From Corallochytrium limacisporum (lineage: Eukaryota; Opisthokonta), in assembly GCA_002811645.1 (NCBI GenBank), contig PDIP01000026.1, forward strand, positions 101,695 through 165,694: a stretch of DNA of 64,000 nt. Direction: 5' to 3'. Of the stretch, positions 28,517 through 39,700 are shown one piece after another. Every line of letters starts with the position of its first letter. The first letter of the stretch is position 1. Under the pieces are notes generated by a model that saw only the letters and a list, made by a program, of their open reading frames with translations, searched no databases and was not told the origin of the DNA. The position numbers and the translations under genes are program-made.

Positions 28517-30706
28517 ATGGTGCGCTTAAAGGAAAAGGTCACCGGAGCCCCTGGTGTGACGTGGGCAGCCTGGTTTGTATTTCTGTCCATGTTTTTTGTG
28601 AATTTCATAGTACTTGCAGAGGGGAGTGCAAATCACAAGGAGCTTTCTCATGGCCTTACCCGCCGGGAGGACACCATCACAAGGACAGAGACGACAACAG
28701 TGTCAGTAGCCAACACAACTCTCACGGAGACCCAGACACAGACACAGACACAGACACAGACACAGACACAGACGCAGACACAGACACAGACACAGACACA
28801 GACCACAACAGTTGACAAACAGACAGATGGTAATGCAACCGAGACTACTCCTGGTATACCACCGCCCCCTCACGAACCTGATGGCGGAGAGGCTGAACGG
28901 GCGAGTTCATATGAGATCATGTTTATTTCCATGGTGCTGCTGGCTTGCATCTTCTTGATCTACTTAATGAACAAAATCCACTTTAAGTACCTCCCGGAGT
29001 CAATTGCGATAGTGCTCATTGGGTTCCTTATTGGTCTGGCATTGAAGCTGTCGGGGAACCATTTCGCAAAGGAAGAACAAATCGACCCGCAAGTCTTCTT
29101 TTTGTTTTTATTGCCTCCCATCATGTTTGAATCCGGGTACACCCTCCACAAGGGTAACTTTTTCTCCAATTTTGGCTCAATTAGCCTTTACGCAGTGGCA
29201 GGTACGGCGATCTCAGCGTTTGTGACGGGGTTCGGATTGTGGCTGTTTGGGCTAATCGGAATTGCATACTACATGCCGTTCTATCATTGCATGGCCTTCG
29301 GATCCATCATCAGTGCTGTGGATCCTGTGGCCACACTGGCGATTTTTAAGGCCCTTGATGTCGACCCGACTTTGTACACTTTGGTCTTTGGTGAATCTAT
29401 TCTGAATGACGCAGTTGCCATTGTTTTGACTAGAACAGTTTTGGAATTTGCGAAGTACGAGTTTACCTTCACTGTGTTCATGTCAGCAGTGGGCAAGTTC
29501 TTCTTACTCTTCTTTGGTTCCGCGGGTATCGGAATCCTTGCAGGCGTTTTTAGTGCGATCCTGCTCAAGGTCATTAACATTCGAAATCTACCAACGCTGG
29601 AGTTTGCGACGGTGACTATCTTTGCATACTTCCCCTTTGTTATGGGTGAAGCACTTGAGCTATCGGGCATCATGGCAGTACTTTTTACTGGGATAGTGAT
29701 GTCCCACTACACCATGTACAATTTGTCGCCAACAACACAGATTTCCACTCAGCAGTTTTTCAGAACGCTGGCCTACATCTCGGAGACATTAGTATTTGCG
29801 TACCTGGGATTGGCTATTTTCAGCTTCGAACACATTTTCAAACCAGGGTTCTATATTTGTGCCATTATCATGGTCATGGTAGGACGAGGGGCCAATATCT
29901 TCCCCTTGACACGCGTGCTGAATCGCTTCAGAAGCCAGCCTATCAGCGAGGCCAATCAATTTATTATGTGGTTTTCGGGACTTCGTGGTACGATTGCCTT
30001 TGTGCTAAGTATTCAATTATTGGAGGATCCTCCTTTCTCGGAGGAGCAGCGGGTGGTTATTCGTACTACGGCCTTGTTCACAGTGTTATTCACGATTGTA
30101 GTTTTAGGTGGCAGCACGTTGCCTTTCATCAAGGCCTTTGGAACTGATAATGTCCGTCGTTCAGTTGATCATCTGTCCATTGGCAAGACTCATGATATGG
30201 AAACGAATTTGCAGACTGAATGGAACTGGATCAATGATGACCAAAACGTGGCCCTAAGCGCCCAGAACGTTTTTGAATGGGTGGATCGGAAGGCCCTACG
30301 TCCTCTCTTAAGACGAAAGTACAACTTGGCAGAGATGGAACGGGCCCATCGAGAACTGGGTCGTCTGCGTCAGAACTTCTACGACCGAGTGGCTATGCAC
30401 TCCGGCAATGATGTACAGTTTGAGCAGACAGCCCTTGGGCGAGAGCAGTCATTCGTAGCGGGAGACCTTGAGAATGGGGATGAAGAGATGGCTTGGATGA
30501 ATCCATCAGCGGAGGCCCTTCAGCTCGAGCCAATTGCGGACGAATTCACAGGCTTTGAGACCAAACCTAGTGTCACTGGAGTACGTTTTGCAGACGAGCA
30601 GAACGGACATCCTTCGAACGGTCGCAGTCACAGCGATCGTCACGAAATTCGGGACAGCGACCAGGACGCAAGCGCGCTGATCGATTTGTCGTCCGAGCGA
30701 TCGTAA
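28517..30706 (+). CDS. Na+/H+ exchanger, NHE/CPA1 family (NHE8-like)
   Basis: 729-aa cation/proton antiporter. A hydrophobic segment at ~14-34 is a signal anchor or first helix. A Ser/Thr-rich, probably luminal or extracellular stretch (35-135) carries NTT and NAT glycosylation sequons and a (TQ)12 repeat (72-95). Then ~12 membrane helices run from ~135 to 535. Diagnostic motifs are FLFLLPPIMFESGYTLHKGN (amiloride-region type), SIISAVDPVATLAIFKALDV and FGESILNDAVAIVLTRT, the ND pair being the ion site. The sequence resembles endomembrane/plasma-membrane NHE8-like members. The ~190-residue C-tail is cytosolic and acidic. Likely role: pH and Na+ homeostasis. Confidence 0.92.
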   Translation: MVRLKEKVTGAPGVTWAAWFVFLSMFFVNFIVLAEGSANHKELSHGLTRREDTITRTETTTVSVANTTLTETQTQTQTQTQTQTQTQTQTQTQTQTTTVDKQTDGNATETTPGIPPPPHEPDGGEAERASSYEIMFISMVLLACIFLIYLMNKIHFKYLPESIAIVLIGFLIGLALKLSGNHFAKEEQIDPQVFFLFLLPPIMFESGYTLHKGNFFSNFGSISLYAVAGTAISAFVTGFGLWLFGLIGIAYYMPFYHCMAFGSIISAVDPVATLAIFKALDVDPTLYTLVFGESILNDAVAIVLTRTVLEFAKYEFTFTVFMSAVGKFFLLFFGSAGIGILAGVFSAILLKVINIRNLPTLEFATVTIFAYFPFVMGEALELSGIMAVLFTGIVMSHYTMYNLSPTTQISTQQFFRTLAYISETLVFAYLGLAIFSFEHIFKPGFYICAIIMVMVGRGANIFPLTRVLNRFRSQPISEANQFIMWFSGLRGTIAFVLSIQLLEDPPFSEEQRVVIRTTALFTVLFTIVVLGGSTLPFIKAFGTDNVRRSVDHLSIGKTHDMETNLQTEWNWINDDQNVALSAQNVFEWVDRKALRPLLRRKYNLAEMERAHRELGRLRQNFYDRVAMHSGNDVQFEQTALGREQSFVAGDLENGDEEMAWMNPSAEALQLEPIADEFTGFETKPSVTGVRFADEQNGHPSNGRSHSDRHEIRDSDQDASALIDLSSERS
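28730..28801 (+). repeat. Hexanucleotide (ACACAG)12 encoding (TQ)12
   Basis: 72 nt with 6-nt period, only minor variants such as ACGCAG. It lies in the extracellular/luminal segment of the exchanger and is likely to vary in length between strains. Confidence 0.95.
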
Positions 30707-31138
30707 ATTTCCTGGCAGCTGGTCTGATCGCTAGACCCGGATCCAATCCCAATATACAAAAATTTCGTGTAGTTCTATAGTACAAATGGTAGTTCCCCGC
30801 TTCTGTGCAAGGCTGCCGAACCCTGAGGCGAATCTTTTCGCGCCAAACCCCACGCAGAAAATATCTGTCAATGTCTCAGCCGCCCCGCACCCAGTGAGAC
30901 CCCCTAGTCTCATAGCGAAGTGGGAAAGCAAAGACTGACCACGTACGGACCCAGAATTCGTAGGCGTGCAGTTAGAGGTGAGCAAGTGGTATTTAAGTAA
31001 CGGGACCATAGAAGACTCTTCCATGATAGACGAAGACACATGTATTGTCTAAGTCGATGATTGAATCTATACCTTGCATGTGCCAGCGGAAAAGTATGTG
31101 ACTAATAGACAACTTCATAGAACGTACACAAAGGCGTA
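30707..31138. promoter_or_regulatory. Spacer upstream of WAPL
   Basis: 432 bp between tandem genes. A TATA-like TATTTAAG at 30990-30997 lies about 150 bp before the WAPL ATG. Minus-strand open frames here start at GTG and are not convincing. Confidence 0.4.
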
Positions 31139-33682
31139 ATGAAACGGTCTGGTATGCCCTCAAAAACAGATCCTTGTACAAAATCCCAAGAATCTAAGGC
31201 AAGCGTATACGAATTTGACGATGCAGAGGACGAACCGACCAAAGCTAAAATTGGTGCGAAGGTCCAAGAAGGTCAGGCCAGTGTATATGACTTTGACGAT
31301 GAGGAAGACGGTTCAGTGGGTATCCAGGGGAAGAGCTTGAAGCCACCACAAGCACGTGGAAGGTCAAGAAGCCGGAGTAGAAGTGTTGCTCGTAGCAGAT
31401 CAGTCAGTCAAAGCAGTAGCAGAGGTCCGTCACGGGCATCCTCAAGGGAGCGAAGTCCGGTGAACAAGAAGACGAAGGTAACCCCGACGGAACCAGCTAT
31501 TGAAGAGAAGGAAGTCGATGAAGATCCCTATGGCTTTGGTGACTTCGCAAAAGCACAAGTACCCGAGTCAGCACCGCCATCGTCCCCGAAGAGCAATTCA
31601 CCATCCAGGAAGGGAACGGCTAAGACAGGTGTCCCAACTATGTCCTCACCGTTCAAAGACTCGTCCGCTACTCCTATTGCTCGTAGGCCTGGTGCTCGAT
31701 CTTCTCCGAACAAATCTCAAGTTGTGAAGATAGATCCTGCCAAGCTGCATGCCTTAAGTCGTCTCAAAGACAGGGTTAAGTCACAAGCTAGTGAACACAC
31801 GAAGACTCCACCGACTGTGCAGAGAAAGTCATCGAGTTCGCTATTCAGAATCGGTAGTTCGGGAAGACGGCCAGTCATGCGAAGTATCGTTGGACCCACT
31901 GATGTACACACTCCGACGCAGGCGGCCCAAGCTGCAAACACAGGGTATGCTAGTCGGTTTCAAGAGGACTTTGATTACTACCTGGAGGGCATTGTGCCAC
32001 CAGCAACCGCAGCGTCTGCTGCTTTGACAGTTATGGCTGTCGCAAAACTGGCTCAAAAAGACTCTGACTTCAACGCGAGGTTGCGACAGGGAAAGAATGG
32101 GGCATATCTCGACTCAGTCTGTAGTGGCATCATAGCTCATGGATTCGGTGTGGACAACGCCGGCCTTGCTTTGGCTTCTGCGTATATCTTTGCGACGTTG
32201 GCACAGGACCCTAACGAAAGTTTTGTTCCTCCTCAAGGTATTCGCGTTTTGGCCAATATCGTTCTGAAGCATGCTAAGAGCTTTACCATTGTCGGTGGAC
32301 AATCACGGATTCCCAAAGCATGTGAGCCAATCGTAAACCAAATACGTCCCCAAATTTCTTTCTTCGATGTGGATGCTCCAAATATTGCGCCGGATCAGAA
32401 CAATGAACATCTATTGTCAGGAATCCCATCTGAGATGGCTCTGTTCGCGGTTTATCTTCTGAGCCATCCGGAATCTCAGGGTATGGACAAGAAGCTGATC
32501 AAACAAATTCTGCGTGAGGATGCTCGTGTGATAGATCCGTCCACGTCTGCGTCATGGACGCCAAAGCCCGTATTGACGACAGCCAAAGGGTCTCCAAGCC
32601 TTCTCAGTTTCACTGTGGGACTGGCGATGGATTTGATGCGAAAGTTTCTGAAGGGTGACACATCGTTTACAAGACTTGATCTCTGTCTCAAGGTATTGGA
32701 AAATGCAACATTTGAGGATCAGGATAACGTTAACTTCCTTCTAAAGGACAGAGACGGCAGAATCGTGCAGGCAGTATTGGCCTTTCTGAACGGATTCCTG
32801 AAGGACCACCGCATCGAACAAGTAGCTGAAGTCGCTGACTTTTCACAGATAAGTGGAATTTCGTCAATCAATTCAAGCGCTTTGAACAACAACCTCAACA
32901 ACACGGCCACGAGTGTGAGCAGTTACAAACAACCTGAGAGGGAGCCAGAATACTTCGACCTGGATGAAACTGATGCATGCATGTCGGCACTGCGTCTGTT
33001 AGTTAACCTAACCCATCACAATATGCATGGATGTCAGACTATTGCCAACAGTGATATTGGATTGCAAATCATTTGCCACGCAATTATTACTTTACCTCTG
33101 GCAGTGGTGCCTGGTCGTCGGCACGACTTTCGTGCGATTGGAATTGGTTTGCTCATCAACATTGCCGAGCAACACCCTAACTTCAGCGAGAAAATCATCA
33201 AACAGGACCTGGGCAATGAGTTGGCGCTGGAGCGCTTCACTAGAATATTGAAGCACTGCCTCACAGCTGACAAGGCATCGAAGGCCAAGAAGGATGCCGT
33301 AAACACCAGCACGTCTTCTGCTGGCGACGAAGGCATTACGGAGCAGTTTGTGATTGCAGCATACTTGTGTATGCTCTTTGGTATCTGCTGTCGCAGCTGC
33401 CCGCGCTATACGGACTATGTCCTCGACATGCTGCCGGAGCCAAAGGCTGTCCTCCTAATTCACACCTTGCAACATTTCTTAGAATTCAAAGAGGACTCTG
33501 GTCTCGCTCACGATGATGAGATCATCGCTGTTGTCCAGGTCGTAAAATTTCTAGAGGATCGCGTCGATCCAGACCTGGTGATCAAAGAAGACAGTGACAA
33601 AAACACCAAGGAAACGAAACGGCGAGAGTCTTCGGGTGAAAGTATCCAGGAAGTTATCCAGAGCGAATTGGGTGACATCTAA
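31139..33682 (+). CDS. WAPL: WAPL-domain cohesin release factor
   Basis: 847-aa protein resembling Wings apart-like, which with Pds5 opens the cohesin ring. The N-terminus has two copies of a VY[ED]FDD motif (SVYEFDDAEDE, SVYDFDDEED), an Arg/Ser-rich stretch and DPYGFGDFA, all probably linear binding motifs. A helical-repeat WAPL domain starts near residue 270: SRFQEDFDYYLEGI, VMAVAKLAQKDSDFNARLRQ. It continues with SALRLLVNLTHHNMHG and a C-terminal region of armadillo-like helices. It converges on the rotatin gene with an 83-bp gap. Assignment is by domain pattern; sequence is divergent. Confidence 0.82.
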   Translation: MKRSGMPSKTDPCTKSQESKASVYEFDDAEDEPTKAKIGAKVQEGQASVYDFDDEEDGSVGIQGKSLKPPQARGRSRSRSRSVARSRSVSQSSSRGPSRASSRERSPVNKKTKVTPTEPAIEEKEVDEDPYGFGDFAKAQVPESAPPSSPKSNSPSRKGTAKTGVPTMSSPFKDSSATPIARRPGARSSPNKSQVVKIDPAKLHALSRLKDRVKSQASEHTKTPPTVQRKSSSSLFRIGSSGRRPVMRSIVGPTDVHTPTQAAQAANTGYASRFQEDFDYYLEGIVPPATAASAALTVMAVAKLAQKDSDFNARLRQGKNGAYLDSVCSGIIAHGFGVDNAGLALASAYIFATLAQDPNESFVPPQGIRVLANIVLKHAKSFTIVGGQSRIPKACEPIVNQIRPQISFFDVDAPNIAPDQNNEHLLSGIPSEMALFAVYLLSHPESQGMDKKLIKQILREDARVIDPSTSASWTPKPVLTTAKGSPSLLSFTVGLAMDLMRKFLKGDTSFTRLDLCLKVLENATFEDQDNVNFLLKDRDGRIVQAVLAFLNGFLKDHRIEQVAEVADFSQISGISSINSSALNNNLNNTATSVSSYKQPEREPEYFDLDETDACMSALRLLVNLTHHNMHGCQTIANSDIGLQIICHAIITLPLAVVPGRRHDFRAIGIGLLINIAEQHPNFSEKIIKQDLGNELALERFTRILKHCLTADKASKAKKDAVNTSTSSAGDEGITEQFVIAAYLCMLFGICCRSCPRYTDYVLDMLPEPKAVLLIHTLQHFLEFKEDSGLAHDDEIIAVVQVVKFLEDRVDPDLVIKEDSDKNTKETKRRESSGESIQEVIQSELGDI

Positions 33683-33765
33683 AAGTTTATATATAGCAGC
33701 GGAAGTCCTTAGATTAAAATTCTTGAAGTCGTTTATCACGATGGCACTGGAGTTTGAGTTTGCTG

Positions 33766-36700
33766 TCAGGATCGGAATTCTTCCAGCACATTCCACAGCT
33801 CGTTAGTGACATTGGTAATGTCCAAAATGATCGCTCCGACGCGACTGATGCCAACCAAACCGTGGGCCTTGTTCATGATGCGTTCTTCTCGGAGAGACTG
33901 CAACATTCGCACCGCACCACTCTGACGCACCGCGGTCTTAGCCCGTGAAGAATCCCATACCGTCATGTGCAAGCAATGCAGGGCCAAAAATGAACGCTCG
34001 CAAAACAGCACACGTTGGCGGGCATTGGCACGTAGCAAATCATCCACCTCGGCAGCACCGACGATCCCCTGGATTAGATTGCGCTGATGTGTGAGGTAGG
34101 ACGTTTCATGTGCTACCAGCCCAGCGAGGTCCTCGGTTAAGGCTCCAGCCAGAGCAACTACAGCTCTGACCATCTCAGCGTTTGTGAACCACGCGTGCTT
34201 GCCGAGACCACCACAGCCTTCCTTGTTAGCGCTCATGTTGCGTAGCAGGAGCAGAGCAATACATTGCAATTGATAGCTCACTGACGGGCTATTTTTGTCA
34301 TTTACTAATAGGTCACTGATGACATCCAGAATATAGTCACATCGCCGCAGAACGGACCTTCCAACAGAAGACATGGACATGGCCATGAGCACGCGCATGG
34401 ACCATTCTCGGATACAGCGTACCCAGACATTGAAGCTTTTGTTGTGTCGGCTGTACAGAGTCCTAGATTTCAGTAGTACTTCCTGGCACAGATATGCTGG
34501 CACACTGCGACGGGCCAGAGCCGCAACACCTTCCGGTGTTGAACACAAAGAGAGGAAGATGCGCATGCCGATCTCCATGATCGCACCAGACTGCTCGCTG
34601 CGCAGCTCGCTGCGCTGCACTAAAGTGTTGATGTGCTCTTGAACCGCGTCCAAAATGAGATCGTAGGCACCTAGCGCATGCGTCACCTTCTGATTGAGCT
34701 GACCGTTGTACTTCGAAATGCGGTTCACCATAGCAATTGGTAAGGATTCAGTGACTGGCACGCGCGCCGAGAGCAATGCAGTCGTGCCTTTCGTACCGGC
34801 ATTGAGCAAAATATCCACTAGACAAAGGACTGCGCCCCACAGCTCGACGTGCCATCCACTGCCGAGCATCGCCAAACAGTGTCTTATTGCATCCGAGCAA
34901 GAGCGACCACCGAAGTCTGGCAGATCTGCGTGCCCTTCTACAAACGCGGCCAGTAGGCCAAGGTCATCTATCAGGCCGTTGACATTTACCATAGAGTAAG
35001 TCTTGCACAAATTTGAAGCAATTCGATTTCCGGCCGCAGTGACAATGCGCTCGTTGGCCTGACTGGCAATCCGCACATCAGTACGCATTCTATAGATCTG
35101 ACCAAGTAGCCAGATTGTACCTGTTGCGGTGTCGTCCAGACCGGTAGAATCGTAAGACACCCGGGTGCCAATGCTCTCCGACATGAATTCCAGAATAACT
35201 AAGACGTTCTGTCCCGTACTGAGAATGGTTTGCAGTTGCGTCTGGGGTCCAAGCTGTAGAGTCAGCATGATGGCTTGCAGCAAAGACTCAAGTGCCGCCA
35301 TAAGTTGTGGCCTCAGGAATGCTGTTACATGTTGTCCAGCTACTTCGGTATCCAATGTCATAACGTAACCAATCATTTCACTGAGTACACTGAGCTCGCC
35401 AGTTTCCATATGGTTGCCAGGTGGATTTAGGAGAAACTTTAGGATGGGACCGTGGAAGTGTTCTGACGCACAGAGACATGCCCGCATCATGTTACTGGCT
35501 TCAATCAACAAACGCATCTGTTCCACATATGCCTCCCGCAATTCACGCATGGGCACAAACGTCTCGTTCTCAGAAAGGAGGTCTTCATAATCGCTCAAGT
35601 CATCCAGTGATTCCTTCAAATACCGTATTAGTGTGGGCACGAACACCTCAAAGTGCTTGATGAGACCAAGCAGTGTGTCCGCGTTGCGGTCGCCGAGACT
35701 GGACTCCGGGCCGAGTTCTCCAAGAGTCAGTGAAGGATCGCTGAATATGGATGTTATCATGTGACAGATCTCATTGAGTAGAGCATGTGCTTGTTGCATA
35801 GCGGCAGCATTCTCCTCGATCAACGGGTTCTCAAGGTGTCCCATGAAATCAAACAGTTCCGCTATAGGTTCAAGATTCACATAGTGGCGAGCAATACTGT
35901 CCAATGCCAGATTAGTCCAAGCACCCAATGCCTGGCGCACCAGCGCAAACAGAGAGTAACGCAGGGACGAAGACGGATTTTCGAGCAACACGGTTAAAGC
36001 TTCAGTGAAAGTCCGCTCCACAAAGGCACAGAGAATGCTGGGATGGATGGCAAATGCATCCTGCAAAGCATCTGTCTTTGCCAGCAGAGACCGGGCATAG
36101 ACATACGCACCAATCTGTCTCAGAGACTCGGTGCGATAGGCAATACAATCTGTTCGTCTGTGCAGGACTCCCTGTGCCAAAGCATCCAGGTATGTTTGGT
36201 TTCCGAGAAGAACATCATGACCACACATTGAGTGTGTCATAATCAAGTTTGTCAATGCGGAGAAGGGATAGAAGGCGTCTCCCAACTCCAAAGCGTTTTT
36301 CAGAAGCTGTTGGCACAAAGCTTTCGCATCATCGACCATAGAAGATGATGGGATGGGGCCACGAATTAGTCCTTGGCTAGTTCGCATCAACGAGTGTAGA
36401 GCTGCGACAGCAATCGTGGTGCTTGTGACCAGCGATCTTCGGGCAAAATCGTTTGTATCGTGCTCGGCACATCGACGAAGAATTTTAACGACTACGGTGT
36501 AGGACTGCTTCAATGAGCCAAAGCCCTCGGACATCCGTCGTGCGCTCTCTGTACCCATCGTCACACTTGCTGCGAAGCTTTGGCCAATCTCTTGGCCACT
36601 ATAGGCATGCGCGCCAAAATTCAACATAAACTGGCGTGATTGTTCGACGTGCACAAGCACACGACAAATACACTGGGCAATTGTGGGATCGAAGACAGCT

Positions 36701-39700
36701 GCTTCTTCACCGAGAGCGTCCATCGCCTCGATGACGCTGACGTGGATCTGGCCTAAAATCTGCAGGAATTCACCTTCCCACTCACATCGTCCCATCATGC
36801 AAGAGGACAAGAGCTTCTCTATTGTGCTCACAGTCTTCCGGATGCCTCGCCGCGTCAAATTTGGTGGTAAGGGGATGGACCAGCCTGGTCCATATGCATC
36901 GTATAGTCCTGGATGGCTGAAAGACTCGTGTACACTGAAGCCCTGACAGAGAGTAGTCAGGCACTCTCGTGCAAAATGTTCCCGAGCCATTCCGATTGTG
37001 CCATGTCGGGGAGTGCCTTGTTCAAAAATTGCACAGTGGTCAAGCAAACTGTCACAGAGATACATTAATGGAATGATGGCATCGTCGTCATGACTAGCAC
37101 CCAGGTCTCTGGCATACAAGCCAACATAGCCTAACGCCTCAATGGCGGATTCGAGAGAAATGTACGAGTTCGTCATGGGAACAAGGGAAAGCAAATTCTC
37201 CAAGTCAGCCAAGAACGACATGCTTGAAGAAACCCCAAAGACCGTGCATTGATCAACCAGAAGCCTTACAAGACTGGTGCCGGACGCGGGATTCGTTTCA
37301 CGCTCGTACTTGGTTACAAGCATCTGCCGTAGGGCGGCATGCAAATTGGGCACATACGGTTCGTAGACGCTGCGCATCTGATAATAATCGATAGATATGG
37401 GTATCTGAAAGTTGCGTCGAAGACTGTACGGCATCTTGATGGGCCCTTGGTTGCTGAGATTAGTCTCCGGCTGCGGCCGATCACTGTTCGAAGGGCTCTG
37501 AACTCTTTCATCCTGTGTGAAAACATCCACACATCGGTGACGCAAAGCTCGCATAACCTCATCATCGAAGCCAATGATGGAGAGGATAGCCATAACTTTG
37601 CCACTCAATGTCCCATCCGTAAACATCATGTGGCATAGGAACCCGACGAACTGCGCAACCACATTCCGGCCCTCATGATGGTGCACATAAGCCTTACACA
37701 GCTCCAGGAAGATGAGTACGCACACTGCTCGCTCGCGGCTGGTTGCTGTTTTAGATTCACAACGGTCTTGAGCAGATTTCAAATGACTAGGGGTACAAAG
37801 CTCCTGTACCTCACCATCGAATGAGTACGCCGCGACAGACGCGAAACGCCGGGCGAGGGATACCCGCAGCTCGCCCTCCAAGTGAGAGTCCCACATGGTA
37901 GCGTACAGATCACGAGCTGACTCGTGCGCTGTTGGCGGAATAGGATCAATCTCTTCGTGTTCGGCCAGCTTCATGGCCTCTGCGAAGCGAAGAATCTCAT
38001 CAAAAGTATGGTGGTCATGTCCCTTCTCCGATTGAGACTGAAGAAGAAGTTTCCGAAGCGCGTAGGCACGACATTCCGATGAGATGTGGAAGAGTAGTCG
38101 ACATAGGCTGCATACGATAGAGGAACGAAGTAGCTCTTCGTCGGTGCGCTCGATACGGCTGTGCACATCCCTCACGACCTTCCACATATCAGTGTCCTCA
38201 ACAATGTATCCTTCCAGGAATGGCAAAACGCAAACCAATGTCTTTTCGAGAGCACTGTTGTGGTTTGCCTTTGCATTTATATGCTTGATAATGTCGAAAG
38301 CATGGTTGCGAGTCTCAGTCTCAGTGTCATACAATCCAAAAGCTGCGATTTGATACACGCAATCCGTAGTGACTGCAAGTTCCCAGACTGGAGGTTCCTC
38401 CGTAGCGATCACTTTCTCTATGCAGGAATACATAAAACTTCTCACATTCGCGTTTGTGTGTGCTAAGAGCTTGAGAACTTGCAAAGTACCTTTTTGGATG
38501 CCGTCATCCGGATCAAGAGACACATGTGCCTGTTTAAGAACCGCAAAGGCAGTATTCATGGCAGCTTCGTTATCCAAAATTCCGAGAGCGTCGATGAAGT
38601 TAAGGTAGTGATCATTAAGCTCTGTTGAGCTTTCCTCGCTCTGACCGACATCTTCGCCACAATGATACAGATGTATCGCCTGGATGGCCTGAACATACTT
38701 CATACACAAATCTAGGTCACCCATGAAGGAGTCACCCAAGCGATCAAGCAGGTCTCTACATATTGAGAATATCCAGGGCCGATTGTTCTCGATTGCGCCG
38801 TCGCAGATGACTAGACGTGCTCCTGCTTGTACCGCGATGGGAAGGGTATCACGTAACACATCGACTGGCACGGACCGACTGAGGACCTCTACAATACGGA
38901 ATCCAGATAGCAGTATCCGACTACCTTGTGGGAATGGCGATGTACCATTCATATGAAGCCGGACTTGGGGCCCGATACCACCAATAATACTCTGTCCACA
39001 TTCAATCTCTGACATGAAGTTCAGTAAGTGTCCTAGTTCTTCAAGGAATGGCTTGAAATGCAGTAGGTCTAGGGGACAGTCGTTCTCTAAGCAGTGCTCA
39101 CAAACTTTGGCAACGTACTCTAATCCCTCTTGAATAGTCCACAATATGCCTGCCTTGGTTTGGGATCCTTGCTGGTAGCTCACGGTCGCCATCCGCAGAA
39201 AGATGGTTCCAACTACTGACAGTGTGTCAGATACCCCGACTGCGTTCGGCGTTGAAGTCTCCGACCACAGCTCAGGGAAAGGGGGGGCAGTCATACCGAT
39301 GCTTGTGCTGCGCATGCGATTAAGTGTGGCGCCCATCAAGGCCACCAAGGCCGTCACTTCCGAGTATTGGGACCACCGTGTCACTTCCTTCAGATTCTGA
39401 GATTGCTCTATCGACTGCAATCGTTTTAAAAGCAAACGGAGCAACATTCCATGGTGAAAAATGATCTCTGCTGGACAATCCTGGAGCACGACCGACTCAA
39501 AGAATTCCATGTCATCCGACGTTTCTTTCTGTAGTGATATGAAGATCTCATCCAGTGATTTATAGGATGCCTTGAGAGTTGTCTCGTTTGGTGGCTGAGG
39601 CAGACACCGATACATGGCATCAGATTTTAAAGTCTCTTTGTCAGTTCGACCAATAGGTGCCATCAGAGATGCAGAAGGCACACCGAGGCCCACAGGTGAG

